Positions 1 to 13,196 of a DNA stretch of 64,000 bases are shown here, in pieces (position 1 is the first letter of the stretch; the number at the start of each line of letters is the position of its first letter). The notes beneath the pieces are model-generated. The model had not been told where the DNA came from. It did no database searches and saw only the letters and a list, made by a program, of their open reading frames with translations. A program made the position numbers and the translations under genes. The stretch is from NCBI GenBank assembly GCA_008508345.1, contig QNGE01001326.1, positions 33,829 through 97,828 on the forward strand. Reading direction: 5' to 3'. This DNA comes from Paragonimus westermani (lineage: Eukaryota; Platyhelminthes; Trematoda; Plagiorchiida; Troglotrematidae).

Positions 1-919
1 GTGGAAAACAAGATACATCCAGGATACAAACTACGAATTGTCAACCGCGCTGAATGTATACTTAATTCTGTTATCTACGCACAATTAGCTTAGCACAGTC
101 AAATAAACACATACAGTGTTAACTGACTTCAAGTGACCAGTTGCGATACTCAGGGGGATGAAAAACAAATAAATCCATCACATAGAACGCGTTTTGGCTG
201 GATAAGAACAGTAAATAAGCATCGTATGCATGGAAATATAATTTTCAGGAAAATTTTCGACTGCTGAGATAGACAACTATGTGGACTTCGAAAATGGGTG
301 ATGCGATTCAAATGGATTGAAGCTAGTAGCCAACACTTCCACGAACGATTGGCGACACCTTTGTGAATCATTTTGCTGAACATTTCAGTCAAAAGCCGCC
401 TCAACAGCGATATTCGGCAGAGTGAACATAGAGTGCCGGCAGGGGAACTGACAAACAACAGCAAAACATACACACACGGTTAGTGGTGTGAGTTTGGATT
501 GGCCTCCCACAACAACGGAAACTCAAGGACGCCTACATTTGTCGAGTCAACACAAATACGGCAGTACACGTTCAGCTTGATCCCACCTGTCCACACGTGA
601 GCCACATATAGAAAAGAGTAATGAATAAGACCCAATGTGAAGGTGAGAACTCTGAAATAGCCACAAACGCTTACAAGCCAAAACTGACAATAAAGCTTGA
701 GTGAATGTGACGGTCTACCCATCTTACTGACCTGTGCAGAAAAACAAAAGGACGGGTATTACATCTTCAACAACGCCAGACGTAGCAGTATCCATGACAT
801 ACATACAGTACATACACACAAACATCAGTGCTTGATACTGATGCTTCACCAAACTAAAAGGATAGAAAGCAGTAAAAGTTAACAAACATTCAAACCAATC
901 CCCAGCGTTTATACACGGC
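1..919. other. unassigned upstream sequence
   Basis: No conserved coding sequence, RNA gene or repeat is recognised. Open frames on the minus strand (for example 150-473) lack any family resemblance and have no splice context. It is either intergenic or part of a long first intron of the WDR26 gene. Confidence 0.4.
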
Positions 920-3730
920 ATATCATCATCATCAACACAGACAGCAACAGATCAGTGATTACTAATGATGCTTAACTGTCACATAACCCTGAAAAAGAAA
1001 ACCCTGTAGAGGAAGTGAAGAAAAAAGGGCGAGAAAAGACCCAATTATCAAAAACAGCTACGTCTATGTTCAAACACTTAACATCAAAGTGCCTACACCA
1101 TCCGAACAAACAACCGAGCTGTAGGTGGACGTAAGGTGCCATTTGCAAGATGGTTTCTTTACCGCATTCACTGCCCCCGCGTCAACAGTTGCACTCAGTT
1201 CACAAACAGCAATGTTTACGTCATTGAACTCGATTATCCGCCATCTCACCTGAAGTCTCCAGTCACCAGCACCGGGAGTCACGAGGGCTCAGCCTGGGAG
1301 GCGAACCCGATCTACAGTGGTCAATCCCTTCGTGGGCGATTTCATATCCCTACGCCAGGTCATCATCTGCCCACCTGCGCCAGACGGCCGCAGCGTTGGC
1401 AAAAAGCGCTTACTGTGGCAGACACCCTATCTGGCATCCTTAATGCATGACCTAACTATGTAACTGTGTAACGAGTGAACAAAAGCACTCTCTTGTCAAT
1501 CAGTGCAAAACACCCGCTTCTTAGCCTCCACGTTATTTACTAGCTGGTGTCACCCGGTACGAGCGATTAAACGCAGACATCGGTGTTCAAATACATGACT
1601 ACGGTTCACGTCTCCTACCCTGAGAGGCCAATTTTCGCCACCGTATACTAGTATAGTCCTCGCTGCTGTCTTACATACGCGACCTTTAAGCATCAGAGAG
1701 ATGCCTTTCTGTCGCCACAGGAGGTCCACGCCGACATCTTGTGAGTGTCCTCTGCTGTATCGTCTTTGACAAAATGGAACAAAAATGGTGAAAGTGGACA
1801 GGCCTGATATACGCTGTTCATGGTGCTGAAACTGTTAGACAGTTCACCGTGAATCCTAACTTTAGCTGGATTATAGGAATAAAGCACCAACAGTATGTTC
1901 ACATACTTCATCGGTACACCCCTGCGTTGAAGTGACTAAACGTGTAGATCGATCCACCAAATCGATCGCACTTTCATAGTCAAGGAATACAACAATCTTT
2001 GGCCGGCGGTACACATAACGCTGCTGCAGAATTTGACGAAGAGTAAAAATGTGACCTGTGCATCCCCGCTCAGAGCGAAACCCCATCTGTTCTTCCCTAA
2101 TGTTTGCCTTCCGAGCTGCAGTGAGTCGTCGAAGTATGGTGGACGCCAGAACCTTAACAATGACTGGGGTCAAACTAATTTTCTGATGTTTTTCGCAAGA
2201 GCCCCTAATACCTTCCTGAATATGAGAGCTATTATTGAGCGACCCCCGTCGTCCACATAAGTTGAAACAACCGAGTCAAGGCCTCTACTGACGCCTCTCC
2301 ACCTTCTTTGAAAAGTGCCGGCATGGAGTCATCTGGACCATTAGCCTTGTTACTTTTGAGAGCCGAAATGCATTTCCAAATCTCAGTCTTAGTGGGTGGT
2401 TCCAAACCTACCGACCAGCATGCTACACCACAAGTTTTTGGCGGCAACACAGTGGAGGTAACGGGCCGGCTAAATTGACCCTCAGTGCTCCGCCTACCGC
2501 TGTAACCTTCTGAACTTATTGTAGATGAGTGTGACATCTGTCTCGCTTGCAACTTCACTGACAGACGGTCGCCTGGTACCAGTGGCGCAGATAAGCTTGA
2601 AGAGTTTGCCGATGTTTCCTAAAGCAAAAGCGGTCTCGATTTCTGTGGGTTTTTCCATTAAGCCTCACGATCAGCCTTTAGGCTACGTTTCAGCTTCCTA
2701 CCGATATCTTTTCTAGGATTGTTACATGAATTGCCAGGAGGGTTGCTCCGTTTAGCTCTTAACAACTCCAGAAATTTCCCCAAGATCCAATGTTGGTTCA
2801 GCCCACGTAGTTCCGTGCCGCATGCTACTGCACATGCTTCATGAACGGCCCGTGAGGTCTGGATCCAGCAGCTTTATCGACGGTATATCCAGTTTCTGAA
2901 CGGCAAGTCGTGACTTTCGATGAAGTCGTTGCCCAGCAAAATCGAGAGCGACACGACAGCGCATGTTCCGAATTTAAGTATGTGGTCTACTAGGAACGAA
3001 AGCCCTGAATAGAGCTCCGCCACCCATGACCAACGGCCATGTGGTCTCCCTGAGGCCAGGCCGATTCGGAAAAGAAGGGTGCAAAGTATAACAATGACGC
3101 GCACGACGTCTAAAACTAGTGCTGGCTAAGAATAGCTTGTGCTCAGTGCACAACTGGAACAGTAACCTGCCATCATCCGAGTGATGTGATGCTCTCTCAA
3201 ACCCGGCCACCTAAGCGACACTCGGCTTCACCAATACGGCCGACTTGAGCGTTCATGTCTCCGGCCAGAACGACTATGTCAGAACCATTTGCCGTCCGAT
3301 GGAGAGAAGCCAGATCTGAGTGGAAGGCGTCCCTAACGCCGAAGTCTACAGTCAGTTTGATAATAAACTGATACAATGGAAAGATTGCTGAAGGTTTTGC
3401 ACCTAGAGCTGGCGGCAGTAGAATTTGCCAAGCAAATGGCACGGAGTCTACTGCTAACAGGAGTCCAATCTGCCAATATGGCTGCACCCTCCGCGATGAG
3501 GACTACCTAGTCCAGCCTGACCGGTAACGGCGGCCGTGGAATCACTCGAAGTGTGTAACCAGTATCGGGTAGACCGGGTGGGCGATGCTAGTTCCGTATG
3601 TTGACTACTGTCCTGGATTCTAGCCTCTGAGACACAACAAACATCGACGTTCAACGAGTCTAACGTTCGTGCAAACGCGGTATGCTGACCTATGTTCTAG
3701 AGTGCGAACATTGAAAGCACCTATATTAAT
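920..3730 (-). mobile_element. RTE-like LINE, broken, with endonuclease, RT and 3' end
   Basis: Reading the minus strand from about 3724: AFNVRTL, the usual start of the endonuclease in this family; SEARIQDSSQ; DIVVLAGDMNAQVGRIGEAE (catalytic Gly-Asp-x-Asn); LLFQLCTEHKLFLASTSF; RT fingers KSNKANGPDD and ALTRLFQLMW; ILRRLTAARKANIREEQMGF; IVVFLDYESAIDLVDRS (motif A); CPLSPFLFHFV; and a C-terminal block ending in a Gly-Asp-Trp-Arg-Leu-type segment near 1270. The 3' UTR ends at a CATCATCATC run (925-940), the GAT-type tail seen in other copies here. Frameshifts and stops break the reading frames repeatedly, so this is a dead copy. A Tyr-Ala-Asp-Asp box is not found; the region between 1480 and 1690 looks deleted. 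Its 5' end may extend to about 3930. Confidence 0.8.
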
Positions 3731-4599
3731 GCGCATTCTAGTTCTAAACAAGGGACGAAGGATGTCTGAGGCTGAATCATATCTGTTGTGGGATTTGCAG
3801 AGTAGTTGCCAGGACAGGGGATTAACACAGGATTTGCAGAGTAGTAATCAGGAATGGGGGTTAGGAGGGGCCTGAAGGCTACGTTTGACAGGACAGTGGG
3901 GGAGGGGTCAGCAGTAACAGGGTTTTCGGCCATCCATCCTGCTGTATGCAGCAGATAGAGCGACCCGATGTATGCTTGGAGACGGCCGATGCAGTGTGGA
4001 ATTTACGGTAATGCGAGTACTCACGGTTGTTTGTGGGTTGAGATAATGCCTGGACGCCCAGATCTAGACAGAGGAATGATTAGGGTTCTCAACCAGAGCC
4101 TTTGGCTCGAAAGCCTGTGCCGTAAGTCACTGGATGAGTGGCAGTATACCAGAACTGGTACTTTTTCCGGAAGATGCCAAGCTTATTTCAACGCCCAACC
4201 TGGAGGACTAGGAGATTGTGGTTTGTCAGACCTCTACCTACTGGCCTGTTTGGCATGAATGACTCTGTCATTGTGGTCACCATACCGTCCACTTGTATCC
4301 AACGGAATATTGAGATGCGAAATCCGTCACACCGCGTCAAGGTCCATTCTCGTTGTGGCGGATCCAGTGGGTTTGCTTTATTCGGTAACAGCTAGGCGTC
4401 TGTTCGTTTGTAGTGCAGTCGTTCGAAACGGTGTGACGCTTCTCTTAGTGATTACAGCAAGTAGCTAAAAGGGAGTAAGACTATGAATCTGTTTTAGGTA
4501 GATAGGAGTTTAAGGACGCTTTTCAACGATATCTAGAAATGATCGAGCCAGAAGGAAGGCCGTTTATGTGGTCACCAGAATCTCGGCCGAGTGATATAT
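3731..4599. other. unassigned, with a two-unit imperfect tandem repeat
   Basis: At about 3788-3870 the motif GGATTTGCAGAGTAGT occurs twice, 41-43 bases apart, each followed by a purine-rich tail. It may be part of the LINE's 5' UTR. The rest shows only short open frames (for example 3968-4258) with no family resemblance. Confidence 0.4.
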
Positions 4600-5500
4600 G
4601 CGTACATTGACCGTCGTTTACAGGAAAGCTCCAGTCGTCTGACCGACGCTAAATTGCATCAGGATCAACACGTAGTGTAGTGGAACTGGTTGCCGTTCTG
4701 AAGCTTTTACTTGTTGGCATGAAGGAGAACTTAGCTCAAACCGTTGTTTAAGAGGTTGATGTAAGTTGGGAATAATGAAGAACCGAGAACCGACCACATT
4801 TGGGCTTCCGTTGGAATCGGGATAGGAGGTAATCTGACTCATCTTTAACTTCGAAAGTTTTATGAAGAGGGGAGGTAATCTAGTGAAGAGCTTCCCCTTG
4901 GGTGCCATGAGCTTCCAGTTTATGTCCTAGGCAGCCGTGTGGTACACGATTGTAAACCTTGGCGAAATCGAAGAAGACAGCATCCGATGTGAGACCACTG
5001 TCTGACCTCTGTCAAACTATTCATGGGAATGATCATAATTTTTGCACATGGCTGGCAAGAACGGAAACCGTGCTGGTTAGAAGAGACCAGAGTATTCCCT
5101 AGAAAGTGTTCATAGATGGCGCGTTTTAAGGAACGCTTTTTACCACGAGAAATGCTAGCAAGGTCGATTGTTTGATAACCGACAGGTAAGCGCCGGTCGC
5201 TAGCTTTGAAGACAGGCGTAGTCGTGGCGTTTTTCGTACGCCAGAGGGAATGCAGTTGAAGGTATCTGTCCAAACAGCTTAAGAGGGTGTTCTGCTGGAC
5301 TAACAACAGCTTCGAGGATCTTGTGAGGGGTTCTCATCTGGACCCATCGTACTATACGTATCGTAAATTACAGGTCTTCAGCGTCTAACGTAGAAAAGTT
5401 AATAGTGAGGGCTGGCTGCGGAAGACTTCGTAAAGAGAATGGACGCCAGTTCGGTCGTGCAACAGTGTGGATCACCGGGCAGTACTTCTTTACTACCTAG
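4600..5500 (-). mobile_element. CR1-like LINE reverse transcriptase fragment
   Basis: Minus-strand translation gives FKASDRRLPVGYQTIDLASI (family pattern: Phe-Lys-x-Gly-Asp-Arg-x-x-Pro-x-x-Tyr-Arg-Pro-Ile-Ser-Leu), then SSNQHGFRSCQPC (Gln-His-Gly-Phe-Arg fingers motif), VFFDFAKVYNRVPH (motif A with catalytic Asp), and HKLEAHGTQG. Downstream, with frameshifts, come pieces of the palm and a DDWSFPVNDGQCTHI block like the Trp-x-Leu-x-Phe-Asn-x-x-Lys-Cys of CR1 and Jockey elements. This family differs from the RTE-like copies elsewhere in the window. It is truncated at both ends and frame-broken. Confidence 0.75.
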
Positions 5501-5734
5501 GAAACTACCTATGGGTTAAAAGAAATCTCCCCGTCGGGTTATCACGGAAAAAGGATTATAGGCCTTTTTATTAGTCACCGTGTATGCCCATAATTTCTTG
5601 TTCACTCGAGCTCCCAGTAGGATTTTCTCTTGCACGTCTTCAATATATATTCAGGTTTCGTCTGCCTGCTTATTCCGAGCTGTGCGAAAGACGTTCGGTT
5701 CCTCTCAGTCACATTTCGATTCCTACCGGGCGAA

Positions 5735-5962
5735 GCGACAGCTCGGTTGTTCGTTCGCAAGATGTAGGCACCTTGTGTTTGAATGTAGACGTAGCTGTCT
5801 TTAGTAGTTAGGTCCCTTCCCATGCCTTTCTTTTTTTCTCCTCTCTTCCTGTAGAAAGCTTGTTTTTTTCCCTTCATGATTGTGTGGCCGTTAAGCATCA
5901 GTGTGAACCACTGATGTATTGCTGTCTATGATGATGATAATGATGATGATGATGATGGTTAT
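5735..5962 (+). mobile_element. 5'-truncated RTE-like LINE 3' end with GAT tail
   Basis: The CAGCTCGGTTGTTCGTTCGC block, the GGTCCCTTCCC pyrimidine stretch and TTAAGCATCAGTGTGAACCA are shared with the 3' ends at 38900-39140 and, on the other strand, 925-1130. The copy ends in a run of GATGAT units (5928-5958), which is where this LINE family terminates in every copy here. Confidence 0.75.
5928..5958. repeat. GAT microsatellite, LINE tail
   Basis: ATGATGATGATAATGATGAT and further GAT units at the 3' end of the truncated RTE-like copy; such short tandem tails are characteristic of RTE elements. Confidence 0.85.
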
Positions 5963-8819
5963 GGCGAAGTGGGAGAAACGGCTGTATGAAAGACGACGTA
6001 TTCTCCGCGGATGAGGTGAGCGAGAAGAGTTGGTGTACACTTTATGCAGTGTGAATGAGCCATCCGCCTTTCGAATTGTGATTTGAAACACACCATAGTT
6101 CTGGCCTGTAGAATGACATTCAAGGTAGATTGGACTAAAATAGTTTCTCAGGCTGTTAGGATCTACTGGATTGAAGTTGGGAACTGTATTTTTTGGTTTT
6201 TATACCTAATAACAGAGGAAGTAAAAGGTGAACAGATGGTGACAACCGTGTCCATGAAGGGATTTGATCCGTCCACTAGGTAACTTTAGTTCGCAACAGT
6301 TAGATCAACCGGTGAGAAAATCTGACCAGAACGATACCGCATCGTAACATGTTCCTGTCGTACCAACATCGATAAAAAAATTGAGACTTCGTTTTCACTA
6401 TCCGCATGGTACATTGGTGATAAGTTTATGTTAGGCGCATCAAAGTCGCCCGTACTATGGTGTTAAAGGAGTCACTGAGTGCGCGGTATCTAGACTTTGG
6501 CATTTGAAGAATGGATGCCGTTTTTCAGTAGGCTAACACAAAGAAGTACAAAGATTAGGAACGAATTAGCGCAAGATGTCGATTTACTTTCATACCCAAG
6601 GCTTATTGGACGCCTGCGTTTTTAGGCTCACTCTGGTGCGAAAAGTGACCGGACTGCCTCATCAGTGTGATGCTTTCGGGCAATGCTCTAAAAACACGAA
6701 TGTTAGCCAATGCCGAGTAAATGTCAGAACCGTACCTGGCAAGATGTAGCCTTTTAGGCTGATCGGTGCCAGTTTGGCATTAGTGTTTTTCTTCAAAGTT
6801 TCAAAGTATCGTAGCGGGTGGTGATGAATGCACAGGTGCGAGTTTATTGACTCTCGTCCCCGAGTCTGTTTTTTCCAGATATCGCTGGGCAATTATTTGA
6901 TAAGCTAGCGCAGTATCATTGTTTGTAAATACAGCACCGAGATCAGTGAAAAGCCACATGGAAAAATGTCACTTGTCACAAAAAGCTTGTCCCTAGTATG
7001 TTTTATGGGACTGTGCATCTCGATCTGTTGTTTTGAACTTGGTAGTGTACTAATCACTGACATAGTCGCCCGTGCCAGGCAGACCAGTGGGCAGAGGTCT
7101 GACGAGATAATCCTCATGGTTGAGGTTAGAAAGAAGTTGGTCCCGTTTTTCCAACGAAAGAGACTAGCCCTTTCCCCCACCCGTTACCTTACGGCGCGAG
7201 CTCTTGAGCCAAAAGCCTTGGTTAGGAATTCGAATATTTCTACTCTGTTTGCTCATCCCGGCAGTATCTCATTTTACCCATTGCTATTGGTTTTCGAAAT
7301 CACTGATTCCATTCCTCGTCGACATTTCTCGGCGGACGCCATACCATCTTGTCTGCCGCACGCAGCTACGTGGAATGGCAAAACCACACGAATGCTGACT
7401 CATCTCCTGCTGCTTATCCAGTTTAGCTCTCAGTCCCCTCTCGATCTTCGGTTCTCGTAGTTATTATGCAGACTCCACAACAAATGTAACTAATCCCAGC
7501 AGCACGATCTCAGTAGGTGTCACCTTCCACCAGTTGCTTAAAATCTGGATGCAATTCAATGTGGATACGTTCAAAGTTTCCCATCTGAAACGGTTTGGTC
7601 AGCCAGCCGCCTTCACTGTGATTCATTATGAGCTGACAGCTACTGTTTTTTAGAGATAAGAGTCCATGACACTAATCACAGTATCGAGCTGACGGAGCTG
7701 GCGGGTGCCGATTCTACAATTCAAATAACTGCACGACCGTTGTTGTCGATCAGGATAGAATAGGTATAGTTTTCTACACAACAACAACAACAACAACAAC
7801 AGCCGTAGCCACATCGGTAGATTGCATTCTCGCAAGCAGCTCTAGGAATCAGATCCTCAACGCTTCTCTTTCTCCGCTCAGTCTCATTCTGATTGTAATG
7901 ACCTCGATGCCAATGGCGCCTTTCACCCAAATCTAGCTGCTCCTCTTGGGCCGATACGTAGTTCTGTCACAGCCGTTTTGACCGGGGATATAAACACCTG
8001 GGTAAGTCGACTTTGCGGTACCGAGTCTGGTTCAAGCGGCAGGTTTCAACCAACGTCACATCGTTCTGTTTATAACTGGCGGCTGTTGCAGGTCTGAGAC
8101 GATTTCAGGTTGTTTTTTAGGGGGCGTTCATTTTAAGTATGCACGTCATTTTTTCTGGCACCGCCCTTTTCCTTACCAAACACGGTGTCAGGCGTTAGTT
8201 ATAGGTTATGTAACTTCATTTGAGACTGTCGTTCTTTTTGCACACGTACTTCAGACCAGGCGTTGGTGCGTCGTCACTTTGTTCTTAATCTCGCTGAGCA
8301 ACGACCCCATGGACGGCAATGATTCTCTGTTGGGAAACTGCCTGGGATGACGGTAAAGCTTGTGTGTCAATATAGACCAGGATACAAGTTTATTTGTTTG
8401 GACCTCGAGTATCCCAACCACTATCGGACGCGAATCTCAAGTCTTTCAGGTGGTGAGTGCTACTGTATGCGGTATAGTGGGCTGGAAAACCAACCAAACT
8501 GGATTTTAAACATCCCATGGAACCGTAAGATGCAAGACGGAATATTCCTCGTGACGCTTCATACATCGTTTCGAACAGACTCCATGAATTCATTAAAAAT
8601 AAGAGGTGTTTCAGCGGCTTTAGCCATTCATCATCGGTCCAATTACATAACATTTTATACCATTCGTATATCGAGTGAAGGCAGCTTAGGCGTAGTGTGA
8701 TCGGTGATTGCAAACCTTGACTGACTGAAAAGATTAATGTATTAAGGACCGCTGTTGCTTCAAGAATGTTAACATATTCGTTAAACTTGGCCTTTTTATT
8801 ATTTCAAGGCTTCCGTCTG
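5963..8819. other. unassigned 2.9 kb, one CAA microsatellite
   Basis: Contains an (ACA)n run at about 7778-7801. A 164-codon open frame on + (6966-7460) and a 117-codon one (8347-8700) have no recognisable domain. I see nothing else I can support. Confidence 0.4.
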
Positions 8820-9770
8820 TCAGTAGAACTATCGGTGAAACGGACAACTTTCCCGGGGCCTAATTACCACGGTTGAGGTCCGCTATTTTCAATTCGGCCC
8901 CCAAACGCAATAGTCAGGGCTGTTTCGTGCTAGCGCTTCTTAAGGAACTTGGGTGGACATTAGTGGAGCACTCGACACAGTTGTTTCAACTGATGTGGAC
9001 TATTGAAGGCGTCCATTTGGGCTCTGACTATTTGATAAGAGGTCAAGGAGTCAGGGGCATTCGTGATTGCAGTCATCCAAAATTCTGGCATCCTTTATGA
9101 CCAACCTTTACAATCTCAAGTGGATTTGACAAGGTTATCCAGCATCTCCTCTTCTATTCAACTTTGCAGTTGAGGAGCTCCTAGAGCTTGCTGGGACAGA
9201 TTGCAAATCTAATAATGTGGTACTGCTCCCGGACGTTCGACTTAGAGAAATAGAGTATGCGGACGACATCACTCTGTGAAGGTTCACAAGGAACCCAGAA
9301 CATTTTAGACAGACTAGGGGCTTCACTTTGTCAGCTTGGGGTGACCTTTGCACCTAGTAAGTACAAGGTGCTTGCGCAAGATTAGAAGGAATCTGCGCCT
9401 GTTCTCAACCTTGTTGGTGGGCAGTTAGAACTAGCCGAAAAGTTTGTGCCTTGGGAGCTGCATCAACGCCGGCAGAGTGTCTGATATGATCACAAATCGC
9501 ACAGCAAAAGCTCGGCTGGCGTTTACCAACTCGTTATCTGTGGCTTCGGAATGATCTCACTATTTCTGTGAAAGGCCGAGTGTACAGTGACCCTATAAGG
9601 AAAATCCTGTTGTACGGCCCCGCGGGGGTGATTACAGAGTATCCGTTCTCTACCGTCTGTTTCTCCGAAGAATTAGCGTCGTGTGGTGGGAATACCGAGA
9701 AGTGTGGAAGAAGAGAGGTCGACACCAATTTGCGGCGAAAGGTTATCTGGCGGTGGGTATTATCCTAAAT
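8820..9770 (+). mobile_element. RTE-like LINE RT fragment, internally deleted
   Basis: In shifting + frames: LVEHSTQLFQLMWTIEGVHL (same block as in the 920-3730 element), a jump to PLLFNFAVEELLELAG, then REIEYADDITL (motif C, Tyr-Ala-Asp-Asp) and LTISVKGRVYSDPIRKILLY. These are RT palm and thumb landmarks in the correct order. Stops and a deletion between the first two blocks make it non-functional. It ends close to 9770 without a visible GAT tail. Confidence 0.78.
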
Positions 9771-11170
9771 GCCATACCTTCCTTGTTTTGTTGAACTGGA
9801 ATGTGACACACGGTTACACACTTCAGCAACGTCAAATAAAATAATGCTTAATATAAGACTACTTTCTGGCTTTCGGTTGGGTGTCAGTGAAAGCGAGTGT
9901 GCTAATTGCGCATGACCTGTTAAATCTTCTCCCGTATGTCTGTTCCTATTCGTAGTGAAGGTGGACTAATTCTGTATAAGGCATACTGATCGTTACACTC
10001 AATTTTTTCAACCACTTTTTCAACTTCGTCAAACTGTGCAAGATTTTCTTTAAAAACTTGCACAATAATTAGTGATAATTGCTAAAGGTATCTATTGAAC
10101 TCATTCGGCGTGGAGTTCACGGTTGCACTTTTCATAACTAAGCTGCCACGCATAGCCACTGTTTTCACTACACGAACAGAACCCTGTCAGCTCCGGTTGG
10201 AGATATTTTATCAGTGACAAGCTGTTCACCGAGTATCCATAACCAGATGGCTCGTACACTGGAATTACAATTTGTATGTCGAGACTTGTACATCAAATCT
10301 TCGGCTATTGTGGTGTGGACGTCTAACCAAGCCCGGTCACTCGTTGCTATTTTCGTGAGCTCAGATACGTGTTTCTTTCATACCACTGTACGGTAAACTC
10401 GTTGAACAGTAATTTAATAGCCTGGAGATTTGTGAATAAAACTCACGGACTGCTTGGTCCTTACTACACGGACGCATCAGGCAAATGACGTTTAGGCTTG
10501 TCACCTTCATTTCAGCGTCTTATCAACTATCTGGCGACCGGCGTCATGAAGTCTACATGTGAAGAACGCGGTTCTTTCGTTAATCCTTACTAAGGTCTTC
10601 ACTTCTAAAGAGCAGTTACAGGGATAAACGTGTGTTATAAATTTTATGTGATATGTAATCCAGTAAACAAGTTGAAATATCCGACCAGAGTGACTGATGT
10701 ACGATCCCGGATTTGATTTGCTCTACAAAGCATGAAATGTTTGCGATCGCCCTGCTTATTTTGAAGTCTGTTGTAGTGTGCACAATGACATTATAAATTA
10801 GACTTATCTACTCTCAGTTATCCCCTCTTCTTATTCACTCGGTTCTGTTGATATTCTTTGAAAGATGAGTCTTCTTACTGTTAAAATGCCGCTCGTAATT
10901 CTGAGCTGAAAATGTCTGTTCGAAATACAGTCGGGCTTTAGGTCAGGCGTTTTTGTTTGCTGGAAAATTATTGGGATCTACTGAACAATAGCTGACCAAA
11001 ATAACAGTGGTTTTCCTGCATCACTATCGTTTGTTTCCCACGGGAACAGTAACATAATAACTCTAACAGACTTCGGATTGAGAACGCACGACAACTGCCA
11101 GCAAATAACCTTCTTTTGACTTCCAAGAATCGTGATGGTGTTTGTTTCTAGTCGGCTGATTGTCGACCTG

Positions 11171-11219
11171 ACTTGTTGAACTTTTTACACATGGTGTATG
11201 TGTAAAAAGTTCAACAAGT
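11171..11219. repeat. 22-bp perfect inverted repeat with 5-nt loop
   Basis: The left arm is ACTTGTTGAACTTTTTACAC+AT (11171-11192), the loop GGTGT, and the right arm (11198-11219) its exact reverse complement. No flanking coding signal. Confidence 0.9.
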
Positions 11220-12930
11220 TAACAGTTTGTTGCGCTGAGCTAACCACTTTGAGGAACAGTTCAACTGGTCCGAGCTAGCTTATTTACCTATGAACGCTGA
11301 AGATGAGGTTTGGTTTTGACGTGTTATCGTTGGAAACTGATGCGGTTTTGCACCTTAAATTATTGAAACGTAATGAGGACTCATGCACAACCTCTCTTCA
11401 AATGTGATGACGACAGGTTGCCTTCTAAATTGACTACACTTATTCGTTTTGTGTAGAAGACTTGACAGCTCCGTCTTGGTTTTCACTTGCCAGTGCGAAC
11501 GCCAACATATCGTAGGACAACCACAGAAGTGGTAGTTTTGTAACGGTTGCATTCGAGATGTTTACGTTTCTCAGCGAGGCTACATAAAGCATGGAGAGTC
11601 AATACGAGAAGAAGCACCGTATCCCCGGCTTGTTCGCGGGTGTATTGATCGTATAGGCACCTTGTGGCAGACACTGGAGTATTGTCACTGTTGTTCTCCT
11701 CCAACGATCATGGAATGTCCAGACCCAAATGCTATTTTTTGTTCGAATGCTGACGTGCTTTTGTTGCCGTCTACTTTTCAAAAAAGTTCGTATGAAATAT
11801 GTCAATCCTTTAAATCCTTCATATGTTAAATATTATTGCGTAATGTACATTTATTGGTAGTTAATTTGAAGTTCTCTACGTTAGCTGGCGTCCGAAAAAG
11901 ATGTGCGGCCTCCCTTTGTCTGAGTGATCGACGATGTTTATAAATTGAAACTCGGAGATTTCGAAGGTCTCAGATGTGGCCAGCTGACCATTACTGGATA
12001 ATTATCTCTGCTGTAATCCACATACCAACCTTGTCACATCGTTTAGCGTGTAGGAACCACGGTCGTGTGTGCGTGCGATACACTTCCCCTCTCCAAACGA
12101 CAATGTAATGTGGTTTGGGTCATTATGACCGTGTTTTCTTTGTTTTAGGCAGACCCATGAAGGTAGGGACACGCGGCACAGTCGTGTATCTTTGCCATTT
12201 GTAGGTTCCCAATGACGCCCGATTATCAATGTGAGCACGTTCGTGCATTTTCTTTTGTCTTGCAAAGTAAAGGTCTAGTCCGTCTGCTCGGAATGCGCTT
12301 TCCAGTTGCCGGGTTTCGGGTACCATTGCCTACGCCAGTCGCTGTGTGCCATATGGGCTGCTCATGAGGTCGACGTGACAACGCACCGTGTTCTTGGATA
12401 CGTTTTGAGACGGAAGCTGTATGTACATGTACTTAGGTGACTGGTGGGAATTCGAACGTGAAGTCGAAACTGTTGTCCCTTTCGCTAACGCTTCATTCGT
12501 CCATTTGAGCCATCTTTGACGGCGAAATGGCGTCCCACTCAAGTCCGAAGTTCACAGTTTTACTATGCAACTGAAGTGTATTCACTAAAGGTTGACTATG
12601 CCCAAGTTTTTGAGATAACTAATCCTCGATACTTTGTTTTGTTTGCGCACATCAGTGAGTGAGCTAGAAAGCAAGTTATGTTTTTATGAGACTTATCGAA
12701 CCTGACTAAAGTAGCTTGGTCGTTTAGTAGGCAGTGAGCACATCACTTATTATCTCATTTACAATTCACTGGTGCGTGATGTGAAATGATAAATTATGGT
12801 ATCTGTTCTACTACTGTTGGACATGACAGTCGCAATTATTGGTGTGGCCACTTCCGTGTAATTGATCTTTATTACTAGAATGACCGGAACTGTGACACTC
12901 ATGTATATAGTTTAAAATTAACAATGCAGC

Positions 12931-12958
12931 TATATATATATATAGAGAGAGAGAGAGA
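12931..12958. repeat. (TA)n(GA)n microsatellite
   Basis: Alternating TA units run directly into GA units just upstream of the acceptor of the 13003 exon. Confidence 0.9.
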
Positions 12959-13002
12959 CCGGAATTTTCTCCGTATTTCTAAAAAGTCCTTTTTGCTTGT
13001 AG

Positions 13003-13196
13003 GCTCATGCAGCAGTCGATCGATTGGCCCCGTTAATCGGTGATCCAGAAAGTGTTGATGAAGTTCGTTTCCTTCTGTTAGAGCAACGCTTTTTGGAACA
13101 TCTGGAAGCGAATGAAGTTATGCCTGCTGTTACGCTGTTGCGCAATCAAATAACACCAATGCAACGTAACACTGAGCGAGTGCACACTTTGGCAAG
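13003..13196 (+). CDS. WDR26: WDR26 exon 1 of window: CTLH region, first part
   Basis: The acceptor is a pyrimidine-rich tract ending in TTGCTTGTAG and the donor is AAG|GTGAG. The exon starts in phase 0 and ends in phase 2 (194 nt). It encodes AHAAVDRLAPLIGDPE near its start and EVRFLLLEQRFLEHLEANE in the middle, followed by a Leu-rich helix ending NTERVHTLA. This matches the CTLH helices of WDR26, where a conserved Phe-Leu-Leu-Leu helix is followed by a Thr-Glu-Arg motif. The preceding residues, which should hold LisH and a conserved Gly-Asp-Trp, must come from an exon upstream; I searched 1-13002 for a Gly-Asp-Trp codon run in suitable context and found none convincing. Confidence 0.88.

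Larger units (their letters stand above)
9771..13002. other. unassigned sequence before the first WDR26 exon seen
   Basis: No gene or transposon is recognised. It contains the hairpin at 11171-11219 and a (TA)n(GA)n microsatellite at 12931-12958, 45 bases before the exon acceptor. If the LisH exon lies upstream of this window, all of it is intron. Confidence 0.4.

Noticed and set aside
6966..7460. 164-codon + frame
   Set aside because: No recognised domain, no splice or promoter context; a shorter minus frame overlaps it equally well.
12425..12460. Possible LisH exon end with Gly-Asp-Trp codons
   Set aside because: The neighbouring residues do not fit the WDR26 LisH segment and no donor follows in phase 0.
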